Shown: positions 26,518 through 35,548, numbered from the stretch's first letter. The stretch: 37,978 bases of DNA from Prevotella sp. (GCA_017402445.1 JAFPME010000044.1:1-37978); one strand, 5' to 3'. The notes: generated by a model from the sequence alone, not told the origin. Translations and numbers: made by a program.

Positions 26518-29500
26518 TTAGTTGAATTTTATGTTGAGTGAAACGTATGGAATGGCCGTGCCGAACACAGACAGCTTGTACCCTTGGATGTCTTCACCTT
26601 CGTTGACATAATAAACATTGTAGGCGTTCTTGCGGGCAAGGGCATTGTATACACCAATGGAGAAGGACGTGTGGAGGAAGCTTGTCAGTTTATGCGTCGG
26701 CTCTATGTTAAACGCAAGGTCCAAACGCATATAGTCGGGAATGCGGTAAGTGTTGCGGTCTGTATAGTACGGCATGTATTTCTGACTATAAGAGTCGTAA
26801 TACTTGCCGACGGGCAGTGTCGTCGGACGTCCGGTGGCATAGTTGAAGTTGCTTGACAGGCTATATCGCTCGGTAAACTTGTAGTTGAGCACTGCCTTTA
26901 CCTCGTGTGGACGGTCGTACTCAGACGGATACCAGTCGCCACCGTTCAGAGGCATGGCCACCCGCTTGTCGTCCTGACAGAGCAAAGAGCGTGAAAAAGT
27001 GTAGCTCACCCATCCGTTCACTTTCCCTGTGGGCTTCTTCGCCTGGAGCTCTAATCCGTATGCTTGTCCTTTGGTCGGGATTACGTCGGTCTCAAGGTGG
27101 TGGTTCATCAGCAGCACGGCAGAACTGCGATAATTGAGATAATCGCTGATGTGCTTGTAGTATGCCTCTGCGGAGAACTCGTATTTCTTGTCATCGGTCT
27201 CATGGTAGATGCCGGCAGCTAATTGCCAGCCATTCTGGGGCTTGATGTTCAGGTCGGAGAGCTTCCAAATGTCAGTGGGCGACATGATGGAAGTGTTTGA
27301 TACCTTATGGATGTACTGGTGCATGGTGTTGAAGCCGACCTTCAGCGAGAGGTTCTCCTTCAGGGTATAGCGGGCTGACAGACGCAGTTCTGGGGCATGA
27401 TAGGTCTTGATGACACCTGTCTCGTGCCGTGTCTCCGACAGTGTGCCCTCTGTCGGCAGTTCGCCGTCGTGATAGTAGTTCACCTGGCGAGGCCCGAGCG
27501 CATTGAACACCGAATAGCGCAGGCCGGCAGAAACCGTCAGCTTTTCTGTGAGCGAGCGCTCATAGTCGATGTAGGCTGCACTTTCCAGAGCCTTCTCTCT
27601 TTGCAGTTGGTTAGTCGTTATGCGCGACTCACTGCCCACAGGTTCATACTTGCCTGCCTGGACATCGTAATGCTGGACGGAGAGACCGTACGAGAGGGTC
27701 TGGTTTTCGGTCAGACGATGACGAATGTGCAGCTTGCCCCAGAGCTGGTCGATGCCGAAACTCAGCCGGCCGGCCATGGTGGGCGTGCTTCTGTCTTCGT
27801 TGAAATAGTCGTAATGGTCGAGCCCGAAAGAGAGCGTGGCCGTTATTTTTTCTTTCAGAATAGAACGCCACTCGGCAGAGAGGTTGCGGTTCTGGTAGCC
27901 GTAGTTGTCCTGCGAGCTGAACGAGAACTCGTCGTTGCTCCAATAACCATAGATTTTCAGGCGGTGTAAACTGTTGAGCTTCCACGTCAGAACACCGCCA
28001 TAATCATAGAAATTGGCTGTACCGTTGCGGTAGCCGCTTTTCTCGGGCAGCTTCTTGAGCATCCAGTCGCTGTAGGTGGTACGGCAGTTCAGCAGCAGCG
28101 ACACATGGTCCCTGACAATCGGAATCTCAATGTTCGCCTTGCTGGTGAGTGCACCGATGCTGGCCTGTCCCGTCAGCTTCTGCATGTTCGCCTCCTTCGA
28201 AGCCACTCTCAGCACGCTGCTGATCCTGCCGCCATATTCCACGGGAATGCTCGACTTGAACAGCTCAACGTCCTCAACGGCGTCGGAATTGAACGATGTG
28301 AACAACCCGAACAGGTGTGACGGATTGAAAACGGTGCCGCCATTGAACAATATCAGGTTTTGGTCGGTGGCACCTCCGCGCACATTATATCCGCTCGATG
28401 CTTCACCGACAGTCGTGACACCAGGCAGCGATAGCACAATCTTCATGATGTCCGACTCGCCGAAGGCCGACGGAATGTTCTTCAGCAGCTGAGGCTTGAA
28501 CTTCTCGGAACCCATCGTCACGTCGTTCACTGCCGACTGTCGGCCGCCGACAACGACGATTTCGTCAAGCTCCTGATCGTCTGCCACACTTGCACTTGCT
28601 TTCTTAACGCCAGGCACGATGTACGTCCTCGTCTTTGCATGTTGCGCCGTCGTAGCAAGAGAATCATCATCAAGAACAGGAATGCCGGCAATCAGCGTCT
28701 TGTCATCAACAGATGTCTCGGAGCTGGTCCCCTGTCCAGAACGACTGTCATTCACTTCCTGTCTGCGATTGTCGGCGGCAGATTGCGGGTCGCGTTGAGT
28801 GCTTGCAGAACTGGTCGCTCTCTTTCCCGACGACGGGACGGCCTGTACGCTTTCAACAAGCTTCACAAGGCTTTGCTCACGCTCCTTCTTCGAGAAGGAA
28901 AGACGATTCTTCTTCACAAACTGCTTGATCTGCTTCTTTTGTTCAGGAAAGAGCTTTGCCACATCCGACGAACTCTTCACGTGGTGCAGTCCTCCGTCGG
29001 TGGTTACAAGCGTGTAGTGATCCTTCGTGCTGAGAATCTTCTGGTACTTATCTCTTCCAAAGACTCGTTCGCCGTCATAAACCTTCCAAACATGATGAAA
29101 AAGCTGAATGCCGTTCGTGCTGCCGTCGCACAGCACGTACGAATAGCGGGAAGGGTCTTCCGGATCGTGTACATATCTGTGACCGTCCATTTCGAACCAG
29201 TCAACGTAAGCTTGCTCTGGCAGGCAGAAGACTTTCTCTACAGGAGAAAGGACAACAACCTGCTGCTTCAGTTGGTCATAACGGAGTTGAACATGATCAT
29301 AGACAACACCGTGGTAGCTGATACGGCCATCATAAACGTTTGTCTTGTCTTTATAATATGGAATGTCATGCCAAAGCCATGATTCGTACTGTGGCTCAAC
29401 GGCACCCACATACAGGCGGGCAAAATCCGATGCCGACAAAAGGCTATGGGTAGGCGACGGAACCTCGGGAATGAAAGGTTCCTGAGCTTCCACCTTCTGT

Positions 29501-29544
29501 ATGGCTGCCATCATACAGACAAGTATAAGCAAATAGTTTTTCAC
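26518..29544 (-). CDS. TonB-dependent outer-membrane receptor with unusual N-terminal domain
   Basis: A 1008-residue protein with signal peptide MKNYLLILVCMMAAIQKVEAQ. Residues about 30-235 form an uncharacterised domain (SYHGVVYDHVQLRYD, LPEQAYVDWFEMDGHRY, KQIKQFVKKNRL) in place of the usual carboxypeptidase-regulatory domain. A polar Ser/Thr/Gln-rich linker follows (about 236-325). The plug starts at ELDEIVVVGG (about 325), with NVRGGATDQNLILFNGG and VFNPSHLFGLFTSFNSDAVEDVELFKS. A 22-strand barrel-type region makes up the remainder, ending with the aromatic residue pattern VSLNIKFN. It is not a SusC; no SusD gene is near, and a DUF4249 gene follows after 3 bases. The downstream PL22 and GH35 genes suggest a pectin-derived oligosaccharide ligand, which is inference; metal chelates are an alternative. 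Confidence 0.9.
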   Translation of the reverse strand: MKNYLLILVCMMAAIQKVEAQEPFIPEVPSPTHSLLSASDFARLYVGAVEPQYESWLWHDIPYYKDKTNVYDGRISYHGVVYDHVQLRYDQLKQQVVVLSPVEKVFCLPEQAYVDWFEMDGHRYVHDPEDPSRYSYVLCDGSTNGIQLFHHVWKVYDGERVFGRDKYQKILSTKDHYTLVTTDGGLHHVKSSSDVAKLFPEQKKQIKQFVKKNRLSFSKKEREQSLVKLVESVQAVPSSGKRATSSASTQRDPQSAADNRRQEVNDSRSGQGTSSETSVDDKTLIAGIPVLDDDSLATTAQHAKTRTYIVPGVKKASASVADDQELDEIVVVGGRQSAVNDVTMGSEKFKPQLLKNIPSAFGESDIMKIVLSLPGVTTVGEASSGYNVRGGATDQNLILFNGGTVFNPSHLFGLFTSFNSDAVEDVELFKSSIPVEYGGRISSVLRVASKEANMQKLTGQASIGALTSKANIEIPIVRDHVSLLLNCRTTYSDWMLKKLPEKSGYRNGTANFYDYGGVLTWKLNSLHRLKIYGYWSNDEFSFSSQDNYGYQNRNLSAEWRSILKEKITATLSFGLDHYDYFNEDRSTPTMAGRLSFGIDQLWGKLHIRHRLTENQTLSYGLSVQHYDVQAGKYEPVGSESRITTNQLQREKALESAAYIDYERSLTEKLTVSAGLRYSVFNALGPRQVNYYHDGELPTEGTLSETRHETGVIKTYHAPELRLSARYTLKENLSLKVGFNTMHQYIHKVSNTSIMSPTDIWKLSDLNIKPQNGWQLAAGIYHETDDKKYEFSAEAYYKHISDYLNYRSSAVLLMNHHLETDVIPTKGQAYGLELQAKKPTGKVNGWVSYTFSRSLLCQDDKRVAMPLNGGDWYPSEYDRPHEVKAVLNYKFTERYSLSSNFNYATGRPTTLPVGKYYDSYSQKYMPYYTDRNTYRIPDYMRLDLAFNIEPTHKLTSFLHTSFSIGVYNALARKNAYNVYYVNEGEDIQGYKLSVFGTAIPYVSLNIKFN

Positions 29545-29625
29545 AATTGGTATTTTTTCTTACTGTTTCAACGGTAAAGATCCAGGGAATGTTCCATCAC
29601 TTGTCGTCTAACTTAAATGTGATTG

Positions 29626-29633
29626 CAAAATTA
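29626..29633 (-). promoter_or_regulatory. -7 promoter box of the TonB receptor operon
   Basis: On the minus strand TAATTTTG (29633-29626) matches the -7 consensus, 82 bases before the receptor start at 29544. No TTTG -33 box is present at 19-20 bases, which may mean the promoter needs an activator or another sigma factor. Confidence 0.5.
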
Positions 29634-29883
29634 GACATTTTTTCCGATATTAGAGGCTTTATTCCTAAAAATATGAACATTTTGCTCCCCCAAAGATTGG
29701 AATCATAACCTCAACATGCTTTATCCTGTCTTTTTAGCTTGCTCTCTGTGTCTAATCCTTAGGGCAGGGTGAGTCTTTTGATTTTTATGTCGGGACAACC
29801 TCGTTTTTTCATTGTCCGTGGCCGATTGCAACGGTCATTTTTGATGAAAGCATCACTTTGTCGTTTGTGACATTCGGCTATAC

Positions 29884-30263
29884 TTGTCAATATTATTTAT
29901 CGAAAAAAACTGCAAGATTTTTTTTCATTCTACGAAAACAAAATGCGTCAAATCGGAAAACTGAACCTAACAAAAATGCGAAAAAAACTCGGCGCTTTTC
30001 CAAAAAGAGCCGTTTTACACCACAAAAAGAGCCATTTTGCTCTTCAGAATGGCTCATCTTGACGAGCAGAATGAGCCGTTTAGAAACTCAAAATGGGCCG
30101 TTTTGGAAACGAAAAAAATGTCAAGAAAATACAAGTGCTTTGTTTTCAGGTTCTTGGAAGTTTCGCGAGATTCGTGTGTACGCGTCCTTCCGACTTTTTT
30201 TTCAGAAAAACGGCACTCTCAGAGGCCCAAAATGCACTTTTTGTCAACATAATTCATTTCTGC
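29884..30263 (+). repeat. Five-palindrome dispersed element, copy C
   Basis: Palindromes start at 30002, 30024, 30046, 30068 and 30090 (AAAAAGAGCCGTTTT, AAAAAGAGCCATTTT, AGAATGGCTCATCTT, AGAATGAGCCGTTTA, AAAATGGGCCGTTTT), again exactly 22 bp apart. GAACCTAACAAAA starts at -39 (29963). A near-identical copy of the AAATGTAAAGAAAATACAAG block (one change) starts at +114 (30116), and GTGTACGCGTCC at +174 (30176). The outer match to copy A runs from TTGTCAATATT near 29885 through TTTTTTCATTCTACG to AATTCATTTCTGC near 30263. It points opposite to both flanking operons. Confidence 0.9.
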
Positions 30264-30298
30264 TGACGCTGCTTTCTCTCACCGACGATCGGCTTTCG

Positions 30299-30703
30299 TC
30301 AACCCTTACGGAGCAGGCTCAGGACAATTCTTTCCCACTGCTGGTAGAGCTGGCCGACGTGTTCGAAATGGGCATCTTCTGCGGCCTTGTGGAAGGGGAG
30401 GCTGAGGTCTCTTCTCAGCACAAGGGTGTTGCCATAGCCAAGGTTGACGACTTCCCATTCGTCGTTTTCCGACCTGCCGCCGAGGAGGCTCAACTTGATG
30501 TCGCTGAAGACGGGGATGACGTCGTTGATGTGGTGGGGGTCAAGGTGGTTGTCGCCGTAAGCGTAGTTGGCATGATAGGTTTGTCCTTCGGCGTCGATGA
30601 TAATGATACCGCCAGGGTCGCCCATGGCTCCTCCGTGGGCGAAGGAAAAGGCCACGATGTTGAGGTGGGTGTAGGAGAGGTAGTTGTTGTTGTCGATTTC
30701 CAT
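30299..30703 (-). CDS. Small unknown protein at the end of the sbcDC operon
   Basis: A 134-residue protein that I do not recognise. It has no signal peptide or membrane segment. It contains a glycine-rich stretch (FSFAHGGAMGDPGGIIIID), a His/Asp-rich stretch (YGDNHLDPHHINDVIPVFSD) and a charged C-terminal helix-like end (FEHVGQLYQQWERIVLSLLRKG). It begins 24 bases after the sbcC stop with no promoter between, so it is probably co-transcribed with sbcD and sbcC. That suggests a link to DNA-end processing, but the sequence alone does not show a function. Confidence 0.7.
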   Translation of the reverse strand: MEIDNNNYLSYTHLNIVAFSFAHGGAMGDPGGIIIIDAEGQTYHANYAYGDNHLDPHHINDVIPVFSDIKLSLLGGRSENDEWEVVNLGYGNTLVLRRDLSLPFHKAAEDAHFEHVGQLYQQWERIVLSLLRKG

Positions 30704-30727
30704 ATTTGGTGGTTTGGGTGTTTGGGG

Positions 30728-33700
30728 CTATGGGTAGATTTCGATGTGACTGCTGCCCGTGGAGCCGTTGCGGATGATGCGTATCTGCGTGTTGATGCGC
30801 GACATGGACTCGGTGTGGCTGATGACGCCCACCTTCTTGCCCTGTGACGACTGCAGCATGGCGAGTGAGTCGATGACGGTCTCGAGCGTGTCGCGGTCGA
30901 GCGTGCCGAATCCTTCGTCGATGAAGAGGTTCTCGAAGGATACGTTCTTCGACGACAGTGCTGAGAGGCCGAGCGCGAGTCCGAGGGAGACGATGAATGT
31001 CTCGCCGCCCGAGAGCGAGGTGGTGTCGCGCACGTCGTCGGCGCGGTCGTGGTCGATGACTCGGATGCCGAGTGAGTTCTTCACTTGCAGCAGTTCGTAG
31101 CGGCTGTTGAACTTGCGTATCTCGTCGTTGGCATGGGCTATGAGGAAGCGGAGGGTGTAGCACTGTGCTATCTTGCGCAGGGTCTTGCCGTCGGCGCCGA
31201 TGGCGTTGACGATCTCCTCCCATTCTTCCTTCTGCTTGGCTTTCTGCTTTATCTCGTCGTGCAGTGTGCCCAGCTGGCGCTTTGCGTCGTCGTGGCGCTT
31301 CTTGCGTGCCTGACATTCCACGAGCTCCGCGTTGGACCTCTGCTGGAGTTGTGTTTGTCGGACTGTGAGTGTTGACCGATCGTCGGCAGGCTTCTTGGCC
31401 AGATGTGCCTCGTGGTTGCGTTGCTCGTTCTGGTAGGTGGTCTTAGCAGCGGTGGCGGCCTGGGTCAGCTTGTCGTGCTTGCGGCGAATGGATTCCCAGT
31501 CAGCATCGGACTCGCTGATGCGGACGATGGAAGAAAAAGCCCCCTCCAAACCTCCCCCGAAAGGGGAGGCTTCCTGTTGTTGGTCGAAAGGGGAGACTTT
31601 CTGTTGTTGGTCGAAAGGGGAGACTTCTTGTTCTGTGACGGAGGACCCTCCCCCTCGGGGGAGTTGGAGGGGGGCCGCAGTTTGTTCGTTCGGGGCCATG
31701 TTTTGTTCGTTGTAGTGTCTGAGCCAGTCTTCGAGTTGAGTCGTCTTTTCTGAGAGATGCTGGGCTTCTGACCGTTTGGCTTCCTCTGTGGCTGCTTTTT
31801 GGCCTGTCAGACTTTCTTTCTCTTTCTCCAGCTTCCCGATTTCCTCTTCTTGCTTCCTGACAGCTTCGTCGGCCTGGTGTTTTGCCGCCGCGAGCTCACT
31901 CTCGAACGCGTCGGGATCCTTGTCGCCTATTTCCGACTTGATGGCGTTTTCCTTGGTGCTGACGTCAGCTTGGGCATCACGCAACAGGGTGACGGCAGTT
32001 TCAAGTGCCTGTTTTTTCTGTTGCTCCTGTTCACTGAGGTTTTGCGTTTTCGCCTGTTCGGTCTGCAGCCGGGTGTCGGCATCGGTTTTCCTGAGTTGGG
32101 CCTTGCTGAGTTCGCCAGCTGACCGCTCCTTATAGTTGCTCAGTGCTTTGGCGGCGTCCTCTTTCAGCTGGCGCAGACGTTTGGTTTCCTTGTCGAGTGC
32201 ATGATAAGAGTCTAAAGCCTGACGTGCGTTTTTGGTCCGGGTGTCGATTTTCTGCTGCAGGTTCGTCAGTAGTTCCACGTTGTCGGGCCACTCGGGATGC
32301 TGTGAGCGGAAGAGGGTCCAGCAGTCCTGTTGCTGTCCGAGATCGGCTTTCAGACGTCTGAGCGAGTTGTCCTTTTCGACGATGGTGCCCTGGTTTCGGT
32401 TTTTCTCCTCAGAGAGCTGTTGGCTTTGTTTGTTCAGCCCGTCGAGCTGTTTCTTCTTCTCCCTGATGAGTGCGTCCATGTCGCTGACAACCGGTGCAAA
32501 AGACTCGTTACTGACGTAGGGGTGATGGACGGCGCCACAGAGAGGGCAGGGCTGTCCGTCGCGGAGTCCGGTGCGGTGGCGGGTCCAGTCCTCGCTGGTC
32601 ATGAGGGTATAGGATTTCTGAAGTGTCTCGAGCTCTGTTTTCAGTGTTTCGGTGTCAAGCTGTCGGAGTTCCTTTTCGATTCCTTGCCAACGGAGGGTGA
32701 GTTGCCGTATTTCTTCTTCCGTCTTTTTGATGTTCGCGGCATTCTCGTTGATTGTCCTGCGCGTCTTGATGGCCTCGACGATGTCGGCCTTCTGCCGGTT
32801 GGCCTCACGGTCGGCTTTCTGCAGCTCTTCGGCATCGAGACCGTGAAGCTTCTGTTCCTCTGTTTCCAACGCCTTGCAGGCCTGACTGGCGACATCTTCT
32901 TTCTTCTTCGTCTCTTCGCTGATGGTCGACGTCAGGTTGTTCAGTTCTGTTTCAGCTTTTTTCAAGGTCTGCCGCGCTGTCTCTATGGCTTTGGCATTGT
33001 CACAGACAGCCTGTTTCGCCTTCTCGTATGCTTTTTCTGCCTCTTTACGGGCGTTTCCCTTTTCACACAAGGTCTTTCTGGCATTGAGGAGTTCGCCTTT
33101 GATGGTGCGGGCCTTGTTGATATGCGGTTTCTGGTCGTCAAGGGCTTTTTCGGCACGGGCGGCCGCATCTTTGAGGGACGTAAGGGCCTTGCCTGCTTCT
33201 GTAATCTCTGCCTGTTTTGCCTCTAATTTCCCGTCAAGGACTTTCAGTTGCCGTTCTTTGCTGCTTATTGCTTTTTGGGTTTTCTGAATGTCGCGGTAGA
33301 CATCCACGGCTGGAAGGGTTTCATCGTGCAGTTTCAGCAAATCGGCATCAGCTTTCATTCCCTCCAAATCCTGCTGACACTGCTTGAGCTGGGATTCGTA
33401 TTTGCTGAGATTCTCAAGATACTGCTCTTCTGCAGTATACCATCCCAACGACTCGACAACCTTAGCGAATTCTTCCTTTGCCCGTTTTTCGTCTTCCACA
33501 AGTTCGCTGATGTGTTTTTCGAGCTCAGGCAACTCTTCGTCGGGGATGATGTCTTTCTCGAATGCCGACATGTTGGCAGCGACGGCGTTGTATGCTTCGG
33601 CCGCTCGCTCTTTCTGCTCCTTGATTTTGGAGGCGATGGTGGTGTAGAGCTCCTCGCAGCCGATGAGTTTCTCGAGCAGCTGGTAGCGTTCGTCTTCCTT

Positions 33701-34258
33701 GGCGGTGAGGAAATTAGCGAAAGAGCCCTGGGCAATGAGCACTGTGCGCAGGAACTGCTCGTACTCGAGACCGACAATCGAGGGAATGTCTTCCCAACGT
33801 GCCTCTTCCTCTTTGAACAGTCCGTTTTCGCGGGTGAGCAGGTAGAGGCAAGTCTGAGGTCTGTCGTATTCCTTGGTCTTGAATCTCACATGCCATTCGG
33901 CGCGATACACATTGCCGTTGTTGGCCTTGAAGGTTAGTTTGGCGTAGCCGTTCTTCTTCCCGCGCGTCAGGATGTTGACGCTGTCGGTCGGTGCAGGACG
34001 ATTCTGCTCGTCGTTGTCTTTCTCGCCATAGACGACAATGCCTTGCTTGCGGTCGCCCGGCTTGCGAGGATAGCGCGGCGCCCGTCCATAGAGTGCCAGA
34101 CAGATGGCATCGAGCAAGGTGGACTTGCCGCTGCCCATGGGTCCCACGATGCTGAAGATGGTGCTGTCGCCGAGCGCCCCTTCATCGAAATTGATCACTT
34201 CGCCGCCAGGGCGGTCGAGCGAGGCCAGGTTGAGAATCTCAAGTCGGATGATTTTCAT
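30728..34258 (-). CDS. sbcC: SbcC, Rad50-like ATPase of the SbcCD nuclease
   Basis: A 1176-residue SMC-type ATPase that with SbcD cleaves hairpins, palindromic DNA and blocked ends. The Walker A motif is at residues 39-46 (GPMGSGKS). Long coiled coils surround a zinc hook with CPLC near residues 569-572. The ABC signature (TTSLSGGETF) and Walker B (LFIDEGFGTLD) lie near the C terminus. It is longer than E. coli SbcC (1048). Part of the excess is an in-frame repetitive insertion in the second coiled coil, encoded at 31539-31676 (inverted repeat with 9-residue SPFDQQQ repeats). Its ATG overlaps the sbcD stop by 4 bases (ATGA), showing translational coupling. It is the middle gene of sbcD-sbcC-unknown. 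Confidence 0.95.
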   Translation of the reverse strand: MKIIRLEILNLASLDRPGGEVINFDEGALGDSTIFSIVGPMGSGKSTLLDAICLALYGRAPRYPRKPGDRKQGIVVYGEKDNDEQNRPAPTDSVNILTRGKKNGYAKLTFKANNGNVYRAEWHVRFKTKEYDRPQTCLYLLTRENGLFKEEEARWEDIPSIVGLEYEQFLRTVLIAQGSFANFLTAKEDERYQLLEKLIGCEELYTTIASKIKEQKERAAEAYNAVAANMSAFEKDIIPDEELPELEKHISELVEDEKRAKEEFAKVVESLGWYTAEEQYLENLSKYESQLKQCQQDLEGMKADADLLKLHDETLPAVDVYRDIQKTQKAISSKERQLKVLDGKLEAKQAEITEAGKALTSLKDAAARAEKALDDQKPHINKARTIKGELLNARKTLCEKGNARKEAEKAYEKAKQAVCDNAKAIETARQTLKKAETELNNLTSTISEETKKKEDVASQACKALETEEQKLHGLDAEELQKADREANRQKADIVEAIKTRRTINENAANIKKTEEEIRQLTLRWQGIEKELRQLDTETLKTELETLQKSYTLMTSEDWTRHRTGLRDGQPCPLCGAVHHPYVSNESFAPVVSDMDALIREKKKQLDGLNKQSQQLSEEKNRNQGTIVEKDNSLRRLKADLGQQQDCWTLFRSQHPEWPDNVELLTNLQQKIDTRTKNARQALDSYHALDKETKRLRQLKEDAAKALSNYKERSAGELSKAQLRKTDADTRLQTEQAKTQNLSEQEQQKKQALETAVTLLRDAQADVSTKENAIKSEIGDKDPDAFESELAAAKHQADEAVRKQEEEIGKLEKEKESLTGQKAATEEAKRSEAQHLSEKTTQLEDWLRHYNEQNMAPNEQTAAPLQLPRGGGSSVTEQEVSPFDQQQKVSPFDQQQEASPFGGGLEGAFSSIVRISESDADWESIRRKHDKLTQAATAAKTTYQNEQRNHEAHLAKKPADDRSTLTVRQTQLQQRSNAELVECQARKKRHDDAKRQLGTLHDEIKQKAKQKEEWEEIVNAIGADGKTLRKIAQCYTLRFLIAHANDEIRKFNSRYELLQVKNSLGIRVIDHDRADDVRDTTSLSGGETFIVSLGLALGLSALSSKNVSFENLFIDEGFGTLDRDTLETVIDSLAMLQSSQGKKVGVISHTESMSRINTQIRIIRNGSTGSSHIEIYP
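31539..31676. repeat. In-frame inverted-repeat cassette with 27-bp tandem repeats inside sbcC
   Basis: The left arm at 31539-31569 and right arm at 31646-31676 are near-perfect inverted copies, differing by a few bases and small indels. Each arm also contains a small hairpin of its own (CCCCCGA..GGGG type). Between them a 27-bp unit occurs twice (31570-31596 and 31597-31623, one to two changes) plus a partial third from 31624. In the SbcC frame this encodes PLQLPRGGGSS, a linker with repeated SPFDQQQ, and SPFGGGLEGAFS, all very unlike the charged coiled coil around it. It looks like a palindromic repeat sequence that entered the gene in frame. Confidence 0.85.
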
Positions 34259-35523
34259 TGGTTGTCGGATTCTGAGGTGATGGAGCGGAGCAGTTCGGAG
34301 AGCATCTGCTCCTGATGCTCGCTCAGTTCTTTGTTTTTTGCGGCGAAGACTTCACGGATGGTGTCGAGCGGGTTGCGGTTCAGGATGTCGTCGATGCTGC
34401 GGATCTGCTCCTTGCCCGTGACGGTGGACACGTCGAGCGAGGGGATGATTCGTTGCGTCTTGCACAGCACGGCGTTCTTCGTGGCGATGAGTTCTTCGAG
34501 CGCAGCAAGCTCGTCGTTGCTGACTTTTTCGAGCTTGACCTTTAGCATGAGGTAGACAAATTGGTCGTCGAGCTTTCCGTCGACTCTGTCGTCTAATTCC
34601 GCTTCGATGAGTTTCTTCAGTTTCTTCGGAGTCAGCTCTTCGTCGTTCTTCGGAAGAATCAGCAGCTTGTGCTGGGGTTCGTATTCGAGGAATGCCGTCT
34701 GGTGTCTTCCGTCAGGATGGATGGTGACAAGGTCGGCGCCATGACGATAGTCGACTTCGGCAAACGACATGGGCAGCGCGCTGCCGCTGTAGCGGGCCCA
34801 GTCGGTGTTCCAGATATGCTGGCGCTTATGGATATGTCCGCAGGTGAGATAGTCGGGATGGTCGGTCCAGCCGTCCATGCTCACCTCCTCGACGCCGCCG
34901 ATGACAATCTTCTCGCTGGCATCCCTGGGAGCAATGTCGGCTCCCTTGGCATACATGTGGGCCATCATGATCAGGGGAAGGCCCGGATATCTTTGTCGTG
35001 CCTGCGACGTGAGCTCGCGTAGAAACTGCCTGACACCATCAGAATAGCTGGCGTTGTGGACAATGTCGTTGCGCAGGTAGGGGACGGCCAGCACGACGGC
35101 CTGCTCGCCCTCGCGGCTGCAGATGGACAACATAAGGTCGTCGTAGTCGGTTTGCCACTCGCCATGGTCGTCGGTCTGTACCCACGAGCGACTGATGACG
35201 CCCCGCACCTCCACATGATGGCGCGTGAGCAGGGCGCGAGGGGCTTCGAGACGGTTGGCAGAATCGTGATTGCCCGCAGTGATGATGATTTGCATTGTGG
35301 GACATTTCTCGCTGGCGTCGGCAAGGAAACCGTAGTAGGCTGCCTGCGATGCTGCCGATGGGTTGCCGTTGTCGAAGATGTCGCCCGCGACGAGCAGGGC
35401 ATCGGGCTGTTGATCCTCAATCTGCGATAGCAGCCACGACAGGAAATGCTTGTGTTCTGGCAGCCGGTCGTTTCCGTGAAACATATTTCCGAGGTGCCAG
35501 TCGCTGGTAGCTATTATCTTCAT
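34255..35523 (-). CDS. sbcD: SbcD, Mre11-like nuclease subunit
   Basis: A 422-residue calcineurin-like metallophosphoesterase. Metal-binding motifs are in order: SDWHLG (Asp8, His10), VAGDIFDNG, AGNHDS, AHMYAKG and CGHIHKRQ. The C-terminal part (about 280-420) fits the SbcD dimer and SbcC-binding region. Length matches the family (about 400). It is the first gene of the operon, with a good promoter 26 bases upstream, and overlaps sbcC by 4 bases. With SbcC it forms the dsDNA exonuclease and hairpin endonuclease of recombination repair. Confidence 0.95.
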   Translation of the reverse strand: MKIIATSDWHLGNMFHGNDRLPEHKHFLSWLLSQIEDQQPDALLVAGDIFDNGNPSAASQAAYYGFLADASEKCPTMQIIITAGNHDSANRLEAPRALLTRHHVEVRGVISRSWVQTDDHGEWQTDYDDLMLSICSREGEQAVVLAVPYLRNDIVHNASYSDGVRQFLRELTSQARQRYPGLPLIMMAHMYAKGADIAPRDASEKIVIGGVEEVSMDGWTDHPDYLTCGHIHKRQHIWNTDWARYSGSALPMSFAEVDYRHGADLVTIHPDGRHQTAFLEYEPQHKLLILPKNDEELTPKKLKKLIEAELDDRVDGKLDDQFVYLMLKVKLEKVSNDELAALEELIATKNAVLCKTQRIIPSLDVSTVTGKEQIRSIDDILNRNPLDTIREVFAAKNKELSEHQEQMLSELLRSITSESDNQ

Positions 35524-35548
35524 TCCTTTGTGGTATGATTATGTGCAG

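Larger units (their letters stand above)
29545..30298. other. Gene-free stretch upstream of the TonB operon
   Basis: This stretch holds the -7 box of the TonB operon (29626-29633) and repeat copy C (29884-30263). The segment 29640-29883 shows nothing I can name. The plus-strand open frame 29858-30847 is rejected: it crosses the palindrome array, then runs antisense through the small gene at 30299-30703. No clear terminator for the sbcDC operon was found at its left end. Confidence 0.6.

Noticed and set aside
29858-30847. Plus-strand open frame of 329 codons
   Set aside because: Its first part is the palindrome array and its second part is antisense to the small sbcDC-linked gene and the end of sbcC; the copy A and copy B counterparts have stops in the same frame.
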